Virus record (IMG/VR): IMGVR_UViG_3300030419_001475
Coordinates: 1 to 49,883 of that record
Length of the DNA stretch: 49,883 bases
Origin: a virus
Strand: one strand, 5' to 3'
Every line of letters begins with the position of its first letter. Positions within the stretch are counted from its first letter, which is position 1. Under the pieces are notes generated by a model. The model did no database searches and was not told where the DNA came from. It saw only the letters and a list, made by a program, of their open reading frames with translations. The position numbers and the translations under genes are program-made. Below, piece after piece: positions 23,099 through 33,828 of the stretch.

Positions 23099-23959
23099 AT
23101 GGCAAACGGAGGATATAACCCATTTACATTCGCTACAGGATTGACTCAATTAGCAGGTCAACGTGGTTTACAAGGAATGGTAAGTGGAGTACAAGATAAA
23201 TATCAAGATTTAGAATCTATAAAAGACTATATACGTCAATCAGGAGCTAAAATTGGAGATGTATTAGCATATGGAGGGAGAACTGATGTACAAGCTAAAC
23301 TTGGTGGAATAGCGGGAACAGCTATTTTACAAAAGCTTGGTATGAAAGGAGCGACTTCTCCATTACTTGGATTTGCAGTTCCTCACGCTGCTTTATTGGC
23401 TGGATTAGGAGCTGGATTGTATAGTTACTTTAGAAAAAAAGGTAAACAAAAAGATATTAGTAATCTAGCTGCCTTAGCACCTAAAGTAAAATATGGGATG
23501 TCTAATTTAAAAGAAGCTGTTTCAGATATTGATGAAAGCGTCTCTTCTATAAGAGAAGGAATACTTCCATCAGCTTTAAGTACAGGAATAAATGTTCCAA
23601 TAGATGTATTAAAAATGCAGTTTCTTAAAGACCAATTTGGTAAATTATCAACTGGAGTAGGAGATGAAACTGGAGCGGATTTATTATCTCAAACTTCACC
23701 GGTGACTGGAGCGTACTCAGATGTTGTTAATCCTATGCAAACTTCCCCAGAGTTAATCGTATCAGAAGCGAGAAGACTGGCGGGTGGTAGATTAGCTGCT
23801 CAATCTGTGCAAGCTGCCCCTTCTTTGGGAGCTAGAGCTCGTGATTATTTAACTGGAGCTCCTCAGAATCGAAATTTAATTACAGCTCAACCAACATTAA
23901 GAGGTCAAGCTTCAAGTTTAATGGAATATTTAGGATTAAATAATCCATATTCAAGATAG
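23099..23959 (+). CDS. Probable internal virion protein with membrane segment, 286 aa
   Basis: Strong AAGGAG site before the start. Central hydrophobic Ala/Gly/Leu segment (SPLLGFAVPHAALLAGLGAGLYSYF, about residues 84-108) is flanked by helical regions. Such proteins upstream of a giant C-terminal virion gene are typical of podovirus ejection proteins that insert in the host envelope. Not recognised by family. Confidence 0.5.
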   Translation: MANGGYNPFTFATGLTQLAGQRGLQGMVSGVQDKYQDLESIKDYIRQSGAKIGDVLAYGGRTDVQAKLGGIAGTAILQKLGMKGATSPLLGFAVPHAALLAGLGAGLYSYFRKKGKQKDISNLAALAPKVKYGMSNLKEAVSDIDESVSSIREGILPSALSTGINVPIDVLKMQFLKDQFGKLSTGVGDETGADLLSQTSPVTGAYSDVVNPMQTSPELIVSEARRLAGGRLAAQSVQAAPSLGARARDYLTGAPQNRNLITAQPTLRGQASSLMEYLGLNNPYSR

Positions 23960-23971
23960 AGAAGGTATTAT

Positions 23972-24793
23972 ATGGCTATATATGATGATTTTTTAAGTAA
24001 CGATTTATATTCAAGACCATCTTCAATGGTATCTAATGTAAATAATTATCTTGGGGTAGACGCTAAATTACCACAGTCAGCTGATACTCTTGGAGGAATG
24101 GCTGGACTTACAAGTCAAAAAGCAACCACCGATTATACTAGGAGAACAATAGGGGGGCCAGCTCCTCCCGGCCCAGACATAGAAGGAATATCTGGAGATT
24201 CTGTTGGTAATTTTGTTAAGGATATATCTGTATTAAATGAAAAACAAAGAAATTTATTACTTAAGTTTATTAATAGTCCAGGTGGAGTAGAGCCATCTGA
24301 ATATGCTGAACTATTTAATGTTCCGAGTGAATATTCTAATAGATTCCAAGGTCTTCCTAATTTACTTAATTTATCAGACCAAATAGCTAATATAGAAGCT
24401 TATGGAGGTCAGCAAAGAGCATATGAAATGGATGCTGCTCAACAGGCTAATATTGCAGCTCAGACTTCAGGTAGAGGACAATTAGTTGGAAGAAGGGATG
24501 ATACTAGAAGAAGAAGTATGGTTAATACATTAACTCAAAGGATTGCTGGAATAGAGCAAGCAGAGGCTAATAAGTATAATCAATTATTACAAACCATTCA
24601 AAATGCGTTAAGTGGAGGATTTCAAACTCAAGCTGATATTTATGCTGGTGGAGCTCCTGAAAGAGACCCAACTGAACAGAGATTTAGACAGGGTGAAACT
24701 CAAGTGATAGGTGGAAAAACTTACTATTGGTATGATGGAGAATGGATAACTGAAGAAGCATGGGATGCTCTAGAAGAAACTATTGAAGGATAA
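23972..24793 (+). CDS. Probable internal virion protein, 273 aa
   Basis: Gln/Ala/Ser/Tyr-rich and largely helical (QRAYEMDAAQQANIAAQTSG, LTQRIAGIEQAEANKYNQLL), with a short folded C-terminus GGKTYYWYDGEWITEEAWDAL. That WYDGEW-type ending is also found in tail-region proteins of other phages. GAGAAGG precedes the ATG. Role inferred from position among ejection-protein-like genes. Confidence 0.5.
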   Translation: MAIYDDFLSNDLYSRPSSMVSNVNNYLGVDAKLPQSADTLGGMAGLTSQKATTDYTRRTIGGPAPPGPDIEGISGDSVGNFVKDISVLNEKQRNLLLKFINSPGGVEPSEYAELFNVPSEYSNRFQGLPNLLNLSDQIANIEAYGGQQRAYEMDAAQQANIAAQTSGRGQLVGRRDDTRRRSMVNTLTQRIAGIEQAEANKYNQLLQTIQNALSGGFQTQADIYAGGAPERDPTEQRFRQGETQVIGGKTYYWYDGEWITEEAWDALEETIEG

Positions 24794-24796
24794 AAT

Positions 24797-26293
24797 ATGG
24801 CTAGTATAACAAATGATTTAAAATACTTATCAAGATATGGATATAGAGACCCTTGGGCTGAAGCTGTAAAGAGTGTAAGCGATAACTTATTTTCTTTAGC
24901 TGATAGTAAGATGCGTAGAGATATGCTTATTGCTGACTTTCAAGATAAAAAACAGGCAAGAGCGGATTCTTTGGCTAATCAAGGAGTTAGAAATATGATA
25001 GATGTTTATCAGGCTACGCCAGATGAAGATAAACATTTTGTATTACCAAAATTAGAAAAGGTTTTCTCTGGAGTAGATGGAGGAGCTGAACTTTTTGATG
25101 GATTATCAAAAGCGTCAAAGTCTCGTCAAGAATATAGAACTGAATTTGACCAACTAAGTGAGGCTACAGGAGATATTCAAAAGGATTATGAGAACGCTAA
25201 GAGATTAGCTGAAATGGCTGAAAATCCTACAGATGTTGCTTTTGCTAATAATAAATTAAGACTGAGAGGAGCATCTTGGGCAGAGGAGGTTCAAAAAACA
25301 AATACAACCAATCTTATTAATGAACTTTCTACAGCTGGATGGATAAGTAAAGATAATGCGAACGAGTATCAAAAAAGAGTTGATGAAGGCGATTGGGAGG
25401 GAGCTAGAAATTGGGCAAATGCAGCTGCTACAAGAAGTGCAAATAAACAGAAGACAATACAAGCAAGGCACGAGCAACTAGTTAAAAATTATAATTCTAT
25501 GTTAAAAGAATTTGGGCCTAACGGAGCTTCAGCTATTATTGCGAATAATGAACTTAAGGCGTTTGAAAATTTATCAAGACCTCATTTTCCTACGAAGTAT
25601 CAATCTCCTAATATGACATATGATGATGCTTTATATAGATGGTCTGTTGGTGAACCTCCGTCTACAACTCCTCCATCAGCATCAACTACTACAAAGAAAG
25701 CAACTGACGCTAAAGATAAGACTCCTCCACCACCTAAATATGTTCCTATTAATGAAATATCTGATGAAAATATATCTCTACCAAAAACAGCTTTCGTATC
25801 TTTGATTAATCCAAAGACAAATAAAGTATATCCTCAAAAATTTACAGGAGACATAGCTCAAAGAATGATTGAGTCTGGTCAAGGTACATTAGCTAAAGAT
25901 TCAGCTATACTGAAATTTAGTTGGGGAACTTTAGACGATAATCTACTTGATAGAGGAATGTCGTATGAATCTCCTGAGAAACCTGGATTCTTTAGTGTGG
26001 CTAACCGTGAGAATAGGCATTCAAAAATTACTTTAAATTCTGGAGATGAGGTGACAGAAATAAAAACAGGTAAAAAATATAATGTTATTATTGATTCTCC
26101 AAGTATGACTAAAACTGTAGACCAAATAAGATATATTGTTAATGGAAAGTCATATAATTGGAAAGAATTTATTTCTAAATTTGGTAAATCTCTTTATGAT
26201 GTAAAGCCAGGAGATGATGCTATTGTTGATGAGTTTAATAGGAGGATTAGCAATATAATGAAAGTACATAGCGTTACAAAAGTAGTAGAATAA
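24797..26293 (+). CDS. Probable internal virion protein, 498 aa
   Basis: N-terminal ~250 residues are charged and helical (DLKYLSRYGYRDPWAEAVKSVSDNLFSLAD...), with a Pro/Thr-rich linker (TTPPSASTTTKKATDAKDKTPPPP, about residues 290-315) leading to a second, more beta-rich domain. Only one base separates its stop from the giant gene that follows. A two-domain ejection or tail-associated protein is likely; no family recognised. Confidence 0.5.
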   Translation: MASITNDLKYLSRYGYRDPWAEAVKSVSDNLFSLADSKMRRDMLIADFQDKKQARADSLANQGVRNMIDVYQATPDEDKHFVLPKLEKVFSGVDGGAELFDGLSKASKSRQEYRTEFDQLSEATGDIQKDYENAKRLAEMAENPTDVAFANNKLRLRGASWAEEVQKTNTTNLINELSTAGWISKDNANEYQKRVDEGDWEGARNWANAAATRSANKQKTIQARHEQLVKNYNSMLKEFGPNGASAIIANNELKAFENLSRPHFPTKYQSPNMTYDDALYRWSVGEPPSTTPPSASTTTKKATDAKDKTPPPPKYVPINEISDENISLPKTAFVSLINPKTNKVYPQKFTGDIAQRMIESGQGTLAKDSAILKFSWGTLDDNLLDRGMSYESPEKPGFFSVANRENRHSKITLNSGDEVTEIKTGKKYNVIIDSPSMTKTVDQIRYIVNGKSYNWKEFISKFGKSLYDVKPGDDAIVDEFNRRISNIMKVHSVTKVVE

Positions 26294-26294
26294 T

Positions 26295-29200
26295 ATGCCT
26301 CAACAACAATTATATCGTTATGACATAGAATATAATGGATATCGATTCTCAGTCGATGCCTATAATCAACCTTCACAAGAAGAAGTACACGGTCTGTGGG
26401 TAGATGCTGTTGCTAATAAAATAGATACAACTCAAGGATTACCTGGTATTGATGTTGGATTTGCAGAAACTGATTATGATAGAGCTGAAAGAAATTCTAA
26501 TGAGATAGGTAGTATGGAGCCAGATAGAGCATATAGAGATGCTACATTTTGGCAGAGATTTTGGGATAGTGCTAAATTATCAGCAGTTCCTCACTTTGGA
26601 ACAATGGAGTCCCAATATACCCCCGCTGATGAATCTTCTGAATTATGGGCTGAGGCTCTTGGGGGATTAGGTGGAGCTGTAGCTGGTATGTTACCATTCT
26701 CTTTCTTAACTGGTGGAGTTGGAGTTGCTGCTGGTGGAGCTAATGTTGTAAGAAAATATAATCAATTTTCAAAATTAATTAAACTTGCTAAAGCAGCTAA
26801 GAAGCGTGGAAGAACTGATTTAGCTGATAAAATCATGGATAGGGCGGGCCATTTTGCAAGAAAAAATGATGAGATATTTGCAAGTGCTATAGTGTCTAAA
26901 CAACTTCCTCAAGTAAGTGGTATACTGGGTAAAACAGCTCCATACCGTGAAAGAATATTAAAACTCGCTGAAAAGAATCCAAAACACGCAAGAGCCTTAA
27001 ATCTTTTTGCCAACAACGTTGGTACATTTGCCTTGTACGGACAAACCAAACTTCCATATGATAAATTAGAAGGTAGACTTGAGCAATTAGGAATGGATAC
27101 AGCTTCGAGTGTTGTATTCTCTGTAGCTGGTCTTCCAACTATGTTAGGATATGCGTCTAAGGGTGTTAAATATGGAGTAGAGCCTTTCTCTCTACTTGGA
27201 GCTGGTATGTATTCAGACCTTGGTCAAACTGATATGTCTTTTGAAGAAAGACTAATTCATGGAGCCGCTTTAGTAGGATTCCATTACGGGAGACAACAGC
27301 TTGGAAGATTACATTTAAAAGAAAAGATTGGAACTGCTCTTAGACTTGCTAACCCAAAACTTTCAGAAGCTAGGCTTAATTCTGTTATGGATACTAAAGG
27401 TATGGATAATATCATCACTGCTTCATTAAAAGAAGCTTTGAAATATCCTACTTATTCAGATAGAAGAAATCCAGATAGAAAGGTTCAGCTGATACGAGTT
27501 GAAGCTCCTGTTGAAGGAAAAACAGAAAAACATAGAGGTTTGGTTCAAGAATTAGATACTGGTGAGGTATTTGCTGTGACAGGGGATTCTAGACCAGATG
27601 TTATGAGAAATATAAATAAGAAGTTTAGTAAAAATATATCTCCACTAAGAGAACGTATTACTGGGAAAAATCTGACTCCAGAAGAAAAAGTTGAATTAAC
27701 TAGATTAAAAGCTCAAGAAAATATTATGAGAGACGCTATGGTCTCTTCAAGAGATAAAGAGGTTTACGAACTTCCTCAATCTTCTGTAACCGAAACTATC
27801 AAAACTCCATTTGAAAGAACTACTGGACTTGCAGATGTTAATCATTGGAGTGGAAGAGTTTCTAGGTTGCAAAATGATATTGTAAATTTAAAAGAAACCT
27901 ACAAACAGCAACTCTCAGAAGGTAAAATTAATCCAAATTATTTAAAAAATAAATATAATAAAGATATAACATCAGCTGAAGGAAGATTGCGTGATGCTGA
28001 ATTAAAGTTAGAGCAGGCTCGTCAAGAGGTTTCAGTTGATAAGGGCGATTTTGTAGTTCAACCTGCTGGAAATTTTGAAGTTGGAGAGATTGTAAAAATA
28101 CCTAAATATGATTCTACTCTTGGTAAATTAGACTATACTAAAGCTGGTGTAGGTAAATATATTGGACAATTAGGCCAATTTAGAAATAAAAAAGACATTA
28201 TTATGCCAGAATGGATGAAAAGAGAACCTAAAAAATATGGTAACTATTTTAGAGATATACCTGTATTTGAAATTAAGACTCACGGAGGCTCAAGAACTGC
28301 TAGGGTTGCTATAGGTGGAAAGATACCTAAAAAAGTATACGAAGCGATTGTAAAAGCTAATGAGGCTGATAGACCATTACTTGAATATGCTGAAAATAAT
28401 CCTAGATTTAAAGAGTTATCAGAAAATCCTATTATTAGAACAGAGTATATAGGAAGAGAACCAGTAAGTCGGTATAATCCAAAGAATCCAATATTTAAAG
28501 AATTATTCACAGATACCCCAAGGGGAGGAGCTAAGGAATTAAAAAGTGTAATTGTAGAAGAAACATCTACAAGAGGCCCAAGTTCATCTGAACTATCTCA
28601 ATCTGTAAAAGAAACAGGATTTAAGGATACAAGAAAATATACATATATTAAAGGTAAGGGTAAATTTGCAATCCAATCAAAGGATGTAATGGGTAATACA
28701 GCTGCGGAGAATTTTAGAAATACAGCTAGAGACGTTTCTTTTTATCAAAGAAGTTGGGAAGAAAATGTAGCTAGTTTTTATGGAGCTAAAACAAAAGACC
28801 CTTGGATGACTGCTAATTTTAAAAGAATACATGAAGATGCTGTTAAATCTGGATATAAAGGCTCAGTTAAAGAATTGTGGGATGGATTTAAGAGTGGAGG
28901 TAGGTATAATCGAATTGTTTTTGATAAAATTCCTGTTACAAAAGAAAAAGAATATTTTTTCTATGCTCCATCTAGATTAAAAAAGATAGAATTACCTGCA
29001 AGATATTCAGAAACAGAAGGAAAGATGGTTAAGTCAGGTGAAAAAGCTTTTCCTGAAGGAGAAGCTACTCCTGAATTAATTCAAAGATATCAGCGTGAAA
29101 AGATGGAGTCAATAGCAGAATCTTTGCAGGTTAAAAGAGAAAAAGAAAGACAAGAATTTAGTCAATTTCAAGGAGCTAGAGTTGAGAATTGGCCTGATAT

Positions 29201-32200
29201 GAATAAAATGGATAGAAAAGCTCTTATTGATAAAGAGATATATGATTCATATCCTGAACTTAACCCTCAAAATGACGCTCCTTGGGCGGTTAATTTTAAG
29301 TGGGATTCTAGAAAAGGAAGTAAGATAACAACCATAACTCGAAGAGGAATGAAAGATGGTAAAGTTGCTACGTTTAAAACAAGAGAAGAAGCTGAAAGAT
29401 TTGCAAATGATTATTGGATAAATTCCGAATCTGTTGAAAGTATTATTACAAATTTATCTCGTAAAATATCTAATCTAGAAGGCCCAGAAAAAAGATTATT
29501 TGAACAACAAAGAGGTGCATTAAAGAAAGCACAGAGAGAACAGGGTATACCTGATGAAGAATATAAATATTTATTAAGTGAATGGTTTCCTGAAAGTCGT
29601 GGCTCGTCAAAAAATATGACCTTTGAAGAAGCTCAAGTTGCAACTGCTTTATTGAGTAACGAAGGTAATACGAAAGTATATCAAGATAAAATGTCATCTA
29701 TGGTGCCCCCAGTAAGTATGGCGAGTAACACAAAATCTAAGTGGCAAAGGTTTAAGATGGGAGCTGCTAAAGCTGCTCTACCTGTGTATACAACTTTACA
29801 AATGGCAAGGTCACGTATTGCTAGTATGTGGGGAAGAAATATGATAAACCATGAATTAACACGTCAGTTAATTACTGGTGATTTTTCCCAATTTAAGATA
29901 AGTCTAAAGGAAGGATTTAATCTTACTACAAAACAATTTGATAATATTTCTACTATTATAGATAAAAAGTATAGTGATTGGTATAATCCTAAACTAATGG
30001 ATAAGCTTCCTACTGAGGAAATTATTAAGACATACACAGCTTTTCGAAATAAAGTTCTTGCAGAATATCTTATACCGAGTGGTGTTGAAGTTCGTAATGC
30101 GGCTACAAGAAATGCTAAATATGAGCCATTGTTTGAAGCGTATGATAGAAATGGAAAACGTATAGAACTTGCAAATGCATATGATGCAATTAGATTGGTT
30201 GAGGGAATAGAGTTTTTAGATAGTAATGGAAATTTAACTCGTCCTAAAAACGCTGAAACAGCAAAGATGGTAGATGGTAAAGTTGTTAATGTAGAAACTG
30301 ATGCATTTCCTTTTGAATATGTTAAAAGTTTAAGGAAGTTAGATAAAGATACTGGAAAATTTGACGGAGGATGGTACATAGAAGGTAATAATAGATATGT
30401 ATTTGAATGGAAAGATAGAAATACTGTTAAAACAATTATGTTGGGCAAGGGTACAGTAGAGAATAAAAACTTTAAATCAGCGTCCGATAAGTATGTTAAG
30501 GTTCACAATAAAGATGGAGAGTCTGGTAAATTTAATCACCATATAGAGAAAAATTTTCTTTCTCGTATTATTACAGATGAGTTTAGAGAGATGATGGCTT
30601 TTAATAAGCAGTTCAGAGAAGGAATGGCTTGGGTTGTTGCTTCAACAGACCCTCAGTTTAAGAATTTGAAAGCAACTCCATTGGAGAAATTAGAAGCTGC
30701 GAAAAGATATTTAAATAATGTTGATAAGTTTTGGAGAGACCAGGCTGGTGTTTTTGGAACTCAGTATACTAGGATTGCCAATCTTCCTCCTATTATTGCT
30801 TTAGAAGCAAATACAAATAAAATTATAAGCTTAAAAGGATTTAAAGATATCAATGGTAATCCTGTATCAAAGAAATCTACTGTTATAGACGCTAAGGGAG
30901 AGCGTAAATCTGTTGGTAAAGTGATTAATGTATATGAAAGAAGTTTTGATAAGATTATTTCAAGATATGGTCAAAAGGTTGCTCATATTGCTCCAACATT
31001 TCAGTTCTTTGGTAAGGGAGGAGCTGAGAGCGAAAAGATTTTAAAAGAAAGGGACAGGTTAGCTCTTGAAACTGATGAGTCATTTGCTGGATGGGCTCAT
31101 GAGTCATTGGCCTTACAACTTAATGCTGTCCAAAAGAATAAATGGTATGATAGCGCTATAAGAAACTTAACTATGACCACCGCCCAAATAGGATTATCTT
31201 CTCCATTTTCAGGATATAAGAACTTCCTATTAGGACAACAAAGTAATGCTACAGTATTTGGATTTAGACTCGCTGCTAATGGAATGTATAATGCCTTAGC
31301 TGATAGAAAAGCGATGTCTACTTTAACAGGTAGAATCGGTGGTAAAGAAGCAGGTGTCCATGAACTTATGACTGGTCGTATTGTTTATTCTAAATACAAT
31401 CCAGGTATGATGAGAATTACAGAGGTTATGAACCGTATTATTAGTACATCAATAGGAGAACCTGCATTAAGAACTCATATTGACAATCTTAATGGAATCA
31501 AAAATATTATGAATCGTGGTGTATCAGAAAATACATCTATGCGTACTTTAACAGATGTGTTTAAGTTTACTGACGCTGAGATAGCTTCTATGAAAAAACT
31601 AGGTAGTCACAGATTAGCTGAAAGACCTGATTATATTCAAAGAGCTCAACAAATGGCTCATTTAATAACTCAAGGTGGCCCAAGTTTACCATTTGTTCCT
31701 CAATGGATGGGTAAGAATTGGTCAAAACCACTTACATTGTTTTATAGGGTTGCTTATAGAATGACAGAAAATGTAGCTAACTCTGTTATTAAACCATTGG
31801 TAGCCGATGGAAATCCTGTTCCTCTTGTTAGATATGCTAGTTTATTACCTATAAGTGGGGCTGCTATATTTCATGCTCACTACGCAGCGTTTAATGAAGA
31901 ACAAAGAAATCAATTCAAAGCAAGTGGTGATAAATATTTTGAGTTAGCTTTAAAAGCTGAAGGACTTGCGTCTTTTAGTAATGCTTTTGATGACTATGGT
32001 AACGTAGTTGAATCATATAAACCAGCTGTTTACAGAACGGTTGAGTCGTTGGTTAAAAATTTATTCGCAACTCTTACTGGAAAGAAATTTATAGACCAAT
32101 CATTAAAAGATTTAGCTTCTGAGAATGTTGTATTATTTAATAGGTTGATAAAGCTATGGGAAAAATCAAATAGACCATTGAAAAAATCGTTGAATGATTC

Positions 32201-32681
32201 AAGACGTAGACAAAGACAGTTTACTGATGTATACTTTAGAGATAAGCCTTTTCTTGGAGGTGAGTTATCTACCTTAACAACTAAGAGCCCATATTACAGA
32301 GCGGTTAAAGAGGTATTTTGGTCAGATAATGAAGAAGAAAAAGCTCGTGTGTATTACGCTGCTAGAAATTATATTGCTCAGCATGAGATTAATAAAGACC
32401 CATCTTTAAAGAAAATTCCACATAAGGCAAAGAAACTTGCAAGAACAAATTTAAAGACTGTTGTTTCAGCTCAAAGACCTATACCAAGTTCATGGAGAAA
32501 AAGAACAACAGGAGCTAAAACAAGATATGAAATATATATGTCTAAACTTGACCCTAAATCAAGAAAAGATGAGATGTATATTGAAAATGAATATACCAAA
32601 CAACTAAGAGCTTGGAATGCTGCAATTAGCAAGTATGGCTCAAAATACGACTTAGACCCATTTCCTGGGCCATCAAGATAG
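26295..32681 (+). CDS. Giant internal virion (ejection-type) protein, 2128 aa
   Basis: By far the largest gene. The N-terminus (YRYDIEYNGYRFSVDAYN, DFWQRFWDSAKL-like region near residue 85) is followed by Gly/Ala-rich hydrophobic stretches (about residues 120-150, GGLGGAVAGMLPFSFLTGG) and another near residue 1850 (LLPISGAAIFHAHYAAF). Between them lie long charged helical regions. Size, position near the end of the virion operon and mixed hydrophobic/helical design match ejected inner-core proteins of podoviruses or 'large polyvalent protein'-type polypeptides. I see no clear lysozyme or polymerase active site. Confidence 0.6.
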   Translation: MPQQQLYRYDIEYNGYRFSVDAYNQPSQEEVHGLWVDAVANKIDTTQGLPGIDVGFAETDYDRAERNSNEIGSMEPDRAYRDATFWQRFWDSAKLSAVPHFGTMESQYTPADESSELWAEALGGLGGAVAGMLPFSFLTGGVGVAAGGANVVRKYNQFSKLIKLAKAAKKRGRTDLADKIMDRAGHFARKNDEIFASAIVSKQLPQVSGILGKTAPYRERILKLAEKNPKHARALNLFANNVGTFALYGQTKLPYDKLEGRLEQLGMDTASSVVFSVAGLPTMLGYASKGVKYGVEPFSLLGAGMYSDLGQTDMSFEERLIHGAALVGFHYGRQQLGRLHLKEKIGTALRLANPKLSEARLNSVMDTKGMDNIITASLKEALKYPTYSDRRNPDRKVQLIRVEAPVEGKTEKHRGLVQELDTGEVFAVTGDSRPDVMRNINKKFSKNISPLRERITGKNLTPEEKVELTRLKAQENIMRDAMVSSRDKEVYELPQSSVTETIKTPFERTTGLADVNHWSGRVSRLQNDIVNLKETYKQQLSEGKINPNYLKNKYNKDITSAEGRLRDAELKLEQARQEVSVDKGDFVVQPAGNFEVGEIVKIPKYDSTLGKLDYTKAGVGKYIGQLGQFRNKKDIIMPEWMKREPKKYGNYFRDIPVFEIKTHGGSRTARVAIGGKIPKKVYEAIVKANEADRPLLEYAENNPRFKELSENPIIRTEYIGREPVSRYNPKNPIFKELFTDTPRGGAKELKSVIVEETSTRGPSSSELSQSVKETGFKDTRKYTYIKGKGKFAIQSKDVMGNTAAENFRNTARDVSFYQRSWEENVASFYGAKTKDPWMTANFKRIHEDAVKSGYKGSVKELWDGFKSGGRYNRIVFDKIPVTKEKEYFFYAPSRLKKIELPARYSETEGKMVKSGEKAFPEGEATPELIQRYQREKMESIAESLQVKREKERQEFSQFQGARVENWPDMNKMDRKALIDKEIYDSYPELNPQNDAPWAVNFKWDSRKGSKITTITRRGMKDGKVATFKTREEAERFANDYWINSESVESIITNLSRKISNLEGPEKRLFEQQRGALKKAQREQGIPDEEYKYLLSEWFPESRGSSKNMTFEEAQVATALLSNEGNTKVYQDKMSSMVPPVSMASNTKSKWQRFKMGAAKAALPVYTTLQMARSRIASMWGRNMINHELTRQLITGDFSQFKISLKEGFNLTTKQFDNISTIIDKKYSDWYNPKLMDKLPTEEIIKTYTAFRNKVLAEYLIPSGVEVRNAATRNAKYEPLFEAYDRNGKRIELANAYDAIRLVEGIEFLDSNGNLTRPKNAETAKMVDGKVVNVETDAFPFEYVKSLRKLDKDTGKFDGGWYIEGNNRYVFEWKDRNTVKTIMLGKGTVENKNFKSASDKYVKVHNKDGESGKFNHHIEKNFLSRIITDEFREMMAFNKQFREGMAWVVASTDPQFKNLKATPLEKLEAAKRYLNNVDKFWRDQAGVFGTQYTRIANLPPIIALEANTNKIISLKGFKDINGNPVSKKSTVIDAKGERKSVGKVINVYERSFDKIISRYGQKVAHIAPTFQFFGKGGAESEKILKERDRLALETDESFAGWAHESLALQLNAVQKNKWYDSAIRNLTMTTAQIGLSSPFSGYKNFLLGQQSNATVFGFRLAANGMYNALADRKAMSTLTGRIGGKEAGVHELMTGRIVYSKYNPGMMRITEVMNRIISTSIGEPALRTHIDNLNGIKNIMNRGVSENTSMRTLTDVFKFTDAEIASMKKLGSHRLAERPDYIQRAQQMAHLITQGGPSLPFVPQWMGKNWSKPLTLFYRVAYRMTENVANSVIKPLVADGNPVPLVRYASLLPISGAAIFHAHYAAFNEEQRNQFKASGDKYFELALKAEGLASFSNAFDDYGNVVESYKPAVYRTVESLVKNLFATLTGKKFIDQSLKDLASENVVLFNRLIKLWEKSNRPLKKSLNDSRRRQRQFTDVYFRDKPFLGGELSTLTTKSPYYRAVKEVFWSDNEEEKARVYYAARNYIAQHEINKDPSLKKIPHKAKKLARTNLKTVVSAQRPIPSSWRKRTTGAKTRYEIYMSKLDPKSRKDEMYIENEYTKQLRAWNAAISKYGSKYDLDPFPGPSR

Positions 32682-32690
32682 GATTTAATT

Positions 32691-33221
32691 ATGAATGAAA
32701 ATACATTATTATCATTAATCACAGGTGGCAGATATCAAACATCTGCTGATTTGCCAACCTTTCGTGAAACAGCTCATAGTTTTATGGATGATTTAATGAT
32801 GAAACAAGAAGCTGAAATGTCAGAAGTTCTTTATCCTGCTGGTAAGAATATCTTCGGTCAACCTACAGAGCCAGTTACTCAAGAAGATTTATTAAGTTTA
32901 GTAATGGGAACATTAGGCCCTGGACAGGGAGCGAGAGGAGCTTTATTTGGTAAGGCTGGTAGAGCCGAAATGAAACCTTTAATTGATAAGCTGACTAAAG
33001 ATATTGAGAAAATGGAAAATGTAACAAAAGCAACTGAGAAAGCTGATGAATTTTATGAGGCAATGAATAATAAATTTATCTATCGTAGCTTGTTAAATTA
33101 TCTCAATAGGTATGGTGAAGGACTACCAAATCTCTCCCGCCCATCTGCAATACCTCACTATATTGATTCTATTTATAATCAGGGGAATTTAGTTGCAAGG
33201 AAGCTTAAAAAGCTAAAGTAA
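32691..33221 (+). CDS. Hypothetical virion-region protein, 176 aa
   Basis: Helical, charged protein; the middle is Gly-rich (MGTLGPGQGARGALFGKAGRAE) and the C-terminus basic (ARKLKKLK). AGGATT precedes the start. Its stop overlaps the next mini-gene by one base. Possibly another internal or packaged protein; unrecognised. Confidence 0.5.
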   Translation: MNENTLLSLITGGRYQTSADLPTFRETAHSFMDDLMMKQEAEMSEVLYPAGKNIFGQPTEPVTQEDLLSLVMGTLGPGQGARGALFGKAGRAEMKPLIDKLTKDIEKMENVTKATEKADEFYEAMNNKFIYRSLLNYLNRYGEGLPNLSRPSAIPHYIDSIYNQGNLVARKLKKLK

Positions 33222-33361
33222 TGAAATTTTCTACAACAGCAACAGGTTCACAGAAAAGAGGCCCAAAAAAGACTTCTATAGGTAATGGTAGAGGTTCTAA
33301 ATTTGGTATCAAAGGTAGCAAAAAAAGATACCGTAAAGCATATAGAGGACAAGGTAGATAA
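33221..33361 (+). CDS. Highly basic mini-protein, 46 aa
   Basis: MKFSTTATGSQKRGPKKTS... ending KGSKKRYRKAYRGQGR: about one third Lys/Arg, many Gly. Start and stop overlap neighbouring genes by one base each (TAATG both sides), strong evidence that it is translated. A nucleic-acid-binding role, for example DNA packing in the virion, is inferred from charge only. Confidence 0.6.
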   Translation: MKFSTTATGSQKRGPKKTSIGNGRGSKFGIKGSKKRYRKAYRGQGR

Positions 33362-33828
33362 TGCAAAATTTATTATCAATTACTCAAAATTCTCCACATT
33401 CAAATATAGATTCTTTAATTCATAAAGATTCTTTATATAATCTAACAATAAGAAATAGCTCTCCTGATGTGCCATTTAAAAAGATGGAGTATGTTGGCTC
33501 GGATAAAATTGATGACCTAATAGAATACATTAATTATTTATCTAAGTCTACAAAGGGTGGTTTTGGTCAAGATTTAAAACCTCTTAGTTATTGGGATATG
33601 CCAGAAGCTAGGAGATTTGATGAAGAAACAGCTGCTAAATTATACGAAAGAGGAAAACTGTCTGGTGAAGAATTGGATGAGTTATATGAGAATAGAGAGA
33701 TGGAAACTTCTACTAAAGCAGCTATTTTATATGATTTATTAGAAAGAAACCAGTACGATTACGGAACTGGTGGAGTAAATGTAAAGGATTTAAGAAGCGA
33801 TTATTTAAGTGACTACTTCCGAAAATAA
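33361..33828 (+). CDS. Hypothetical protein, 155 aa
   Basis: Mixed, acidic helical protein (DEETAAKLYERGKLSGEELDELYENREME). Overlaps the upstream mini-gene by one base and the downstream GTG gene by 20 bases. Unrecognised; placed among probable internal virion proteins. Confidence 0.5.
   Translation: MQNLLSITQNSPHSNIDSLIHKDSLYNLTIRNSSPDVPFKKMEYVGSDKIDDLIEYINYLSKSTKGGFGQDLKPLSYWDMPEARRFDEETAAKLYERGKLSGEELDELYENREMETSTKAAILYDLLERNQYDYGTGGVNVKDLRSDYLSDYFRK

Noticed and set aside
29864-30448. 194-aa leftward open frame inside the giant virion gene
   Set aside because: Hydrophobic, Leu/Ser-rich antisense shadow of a well-formed rightward gene, with no ribosome-binding site or neighbouring leftward genes.
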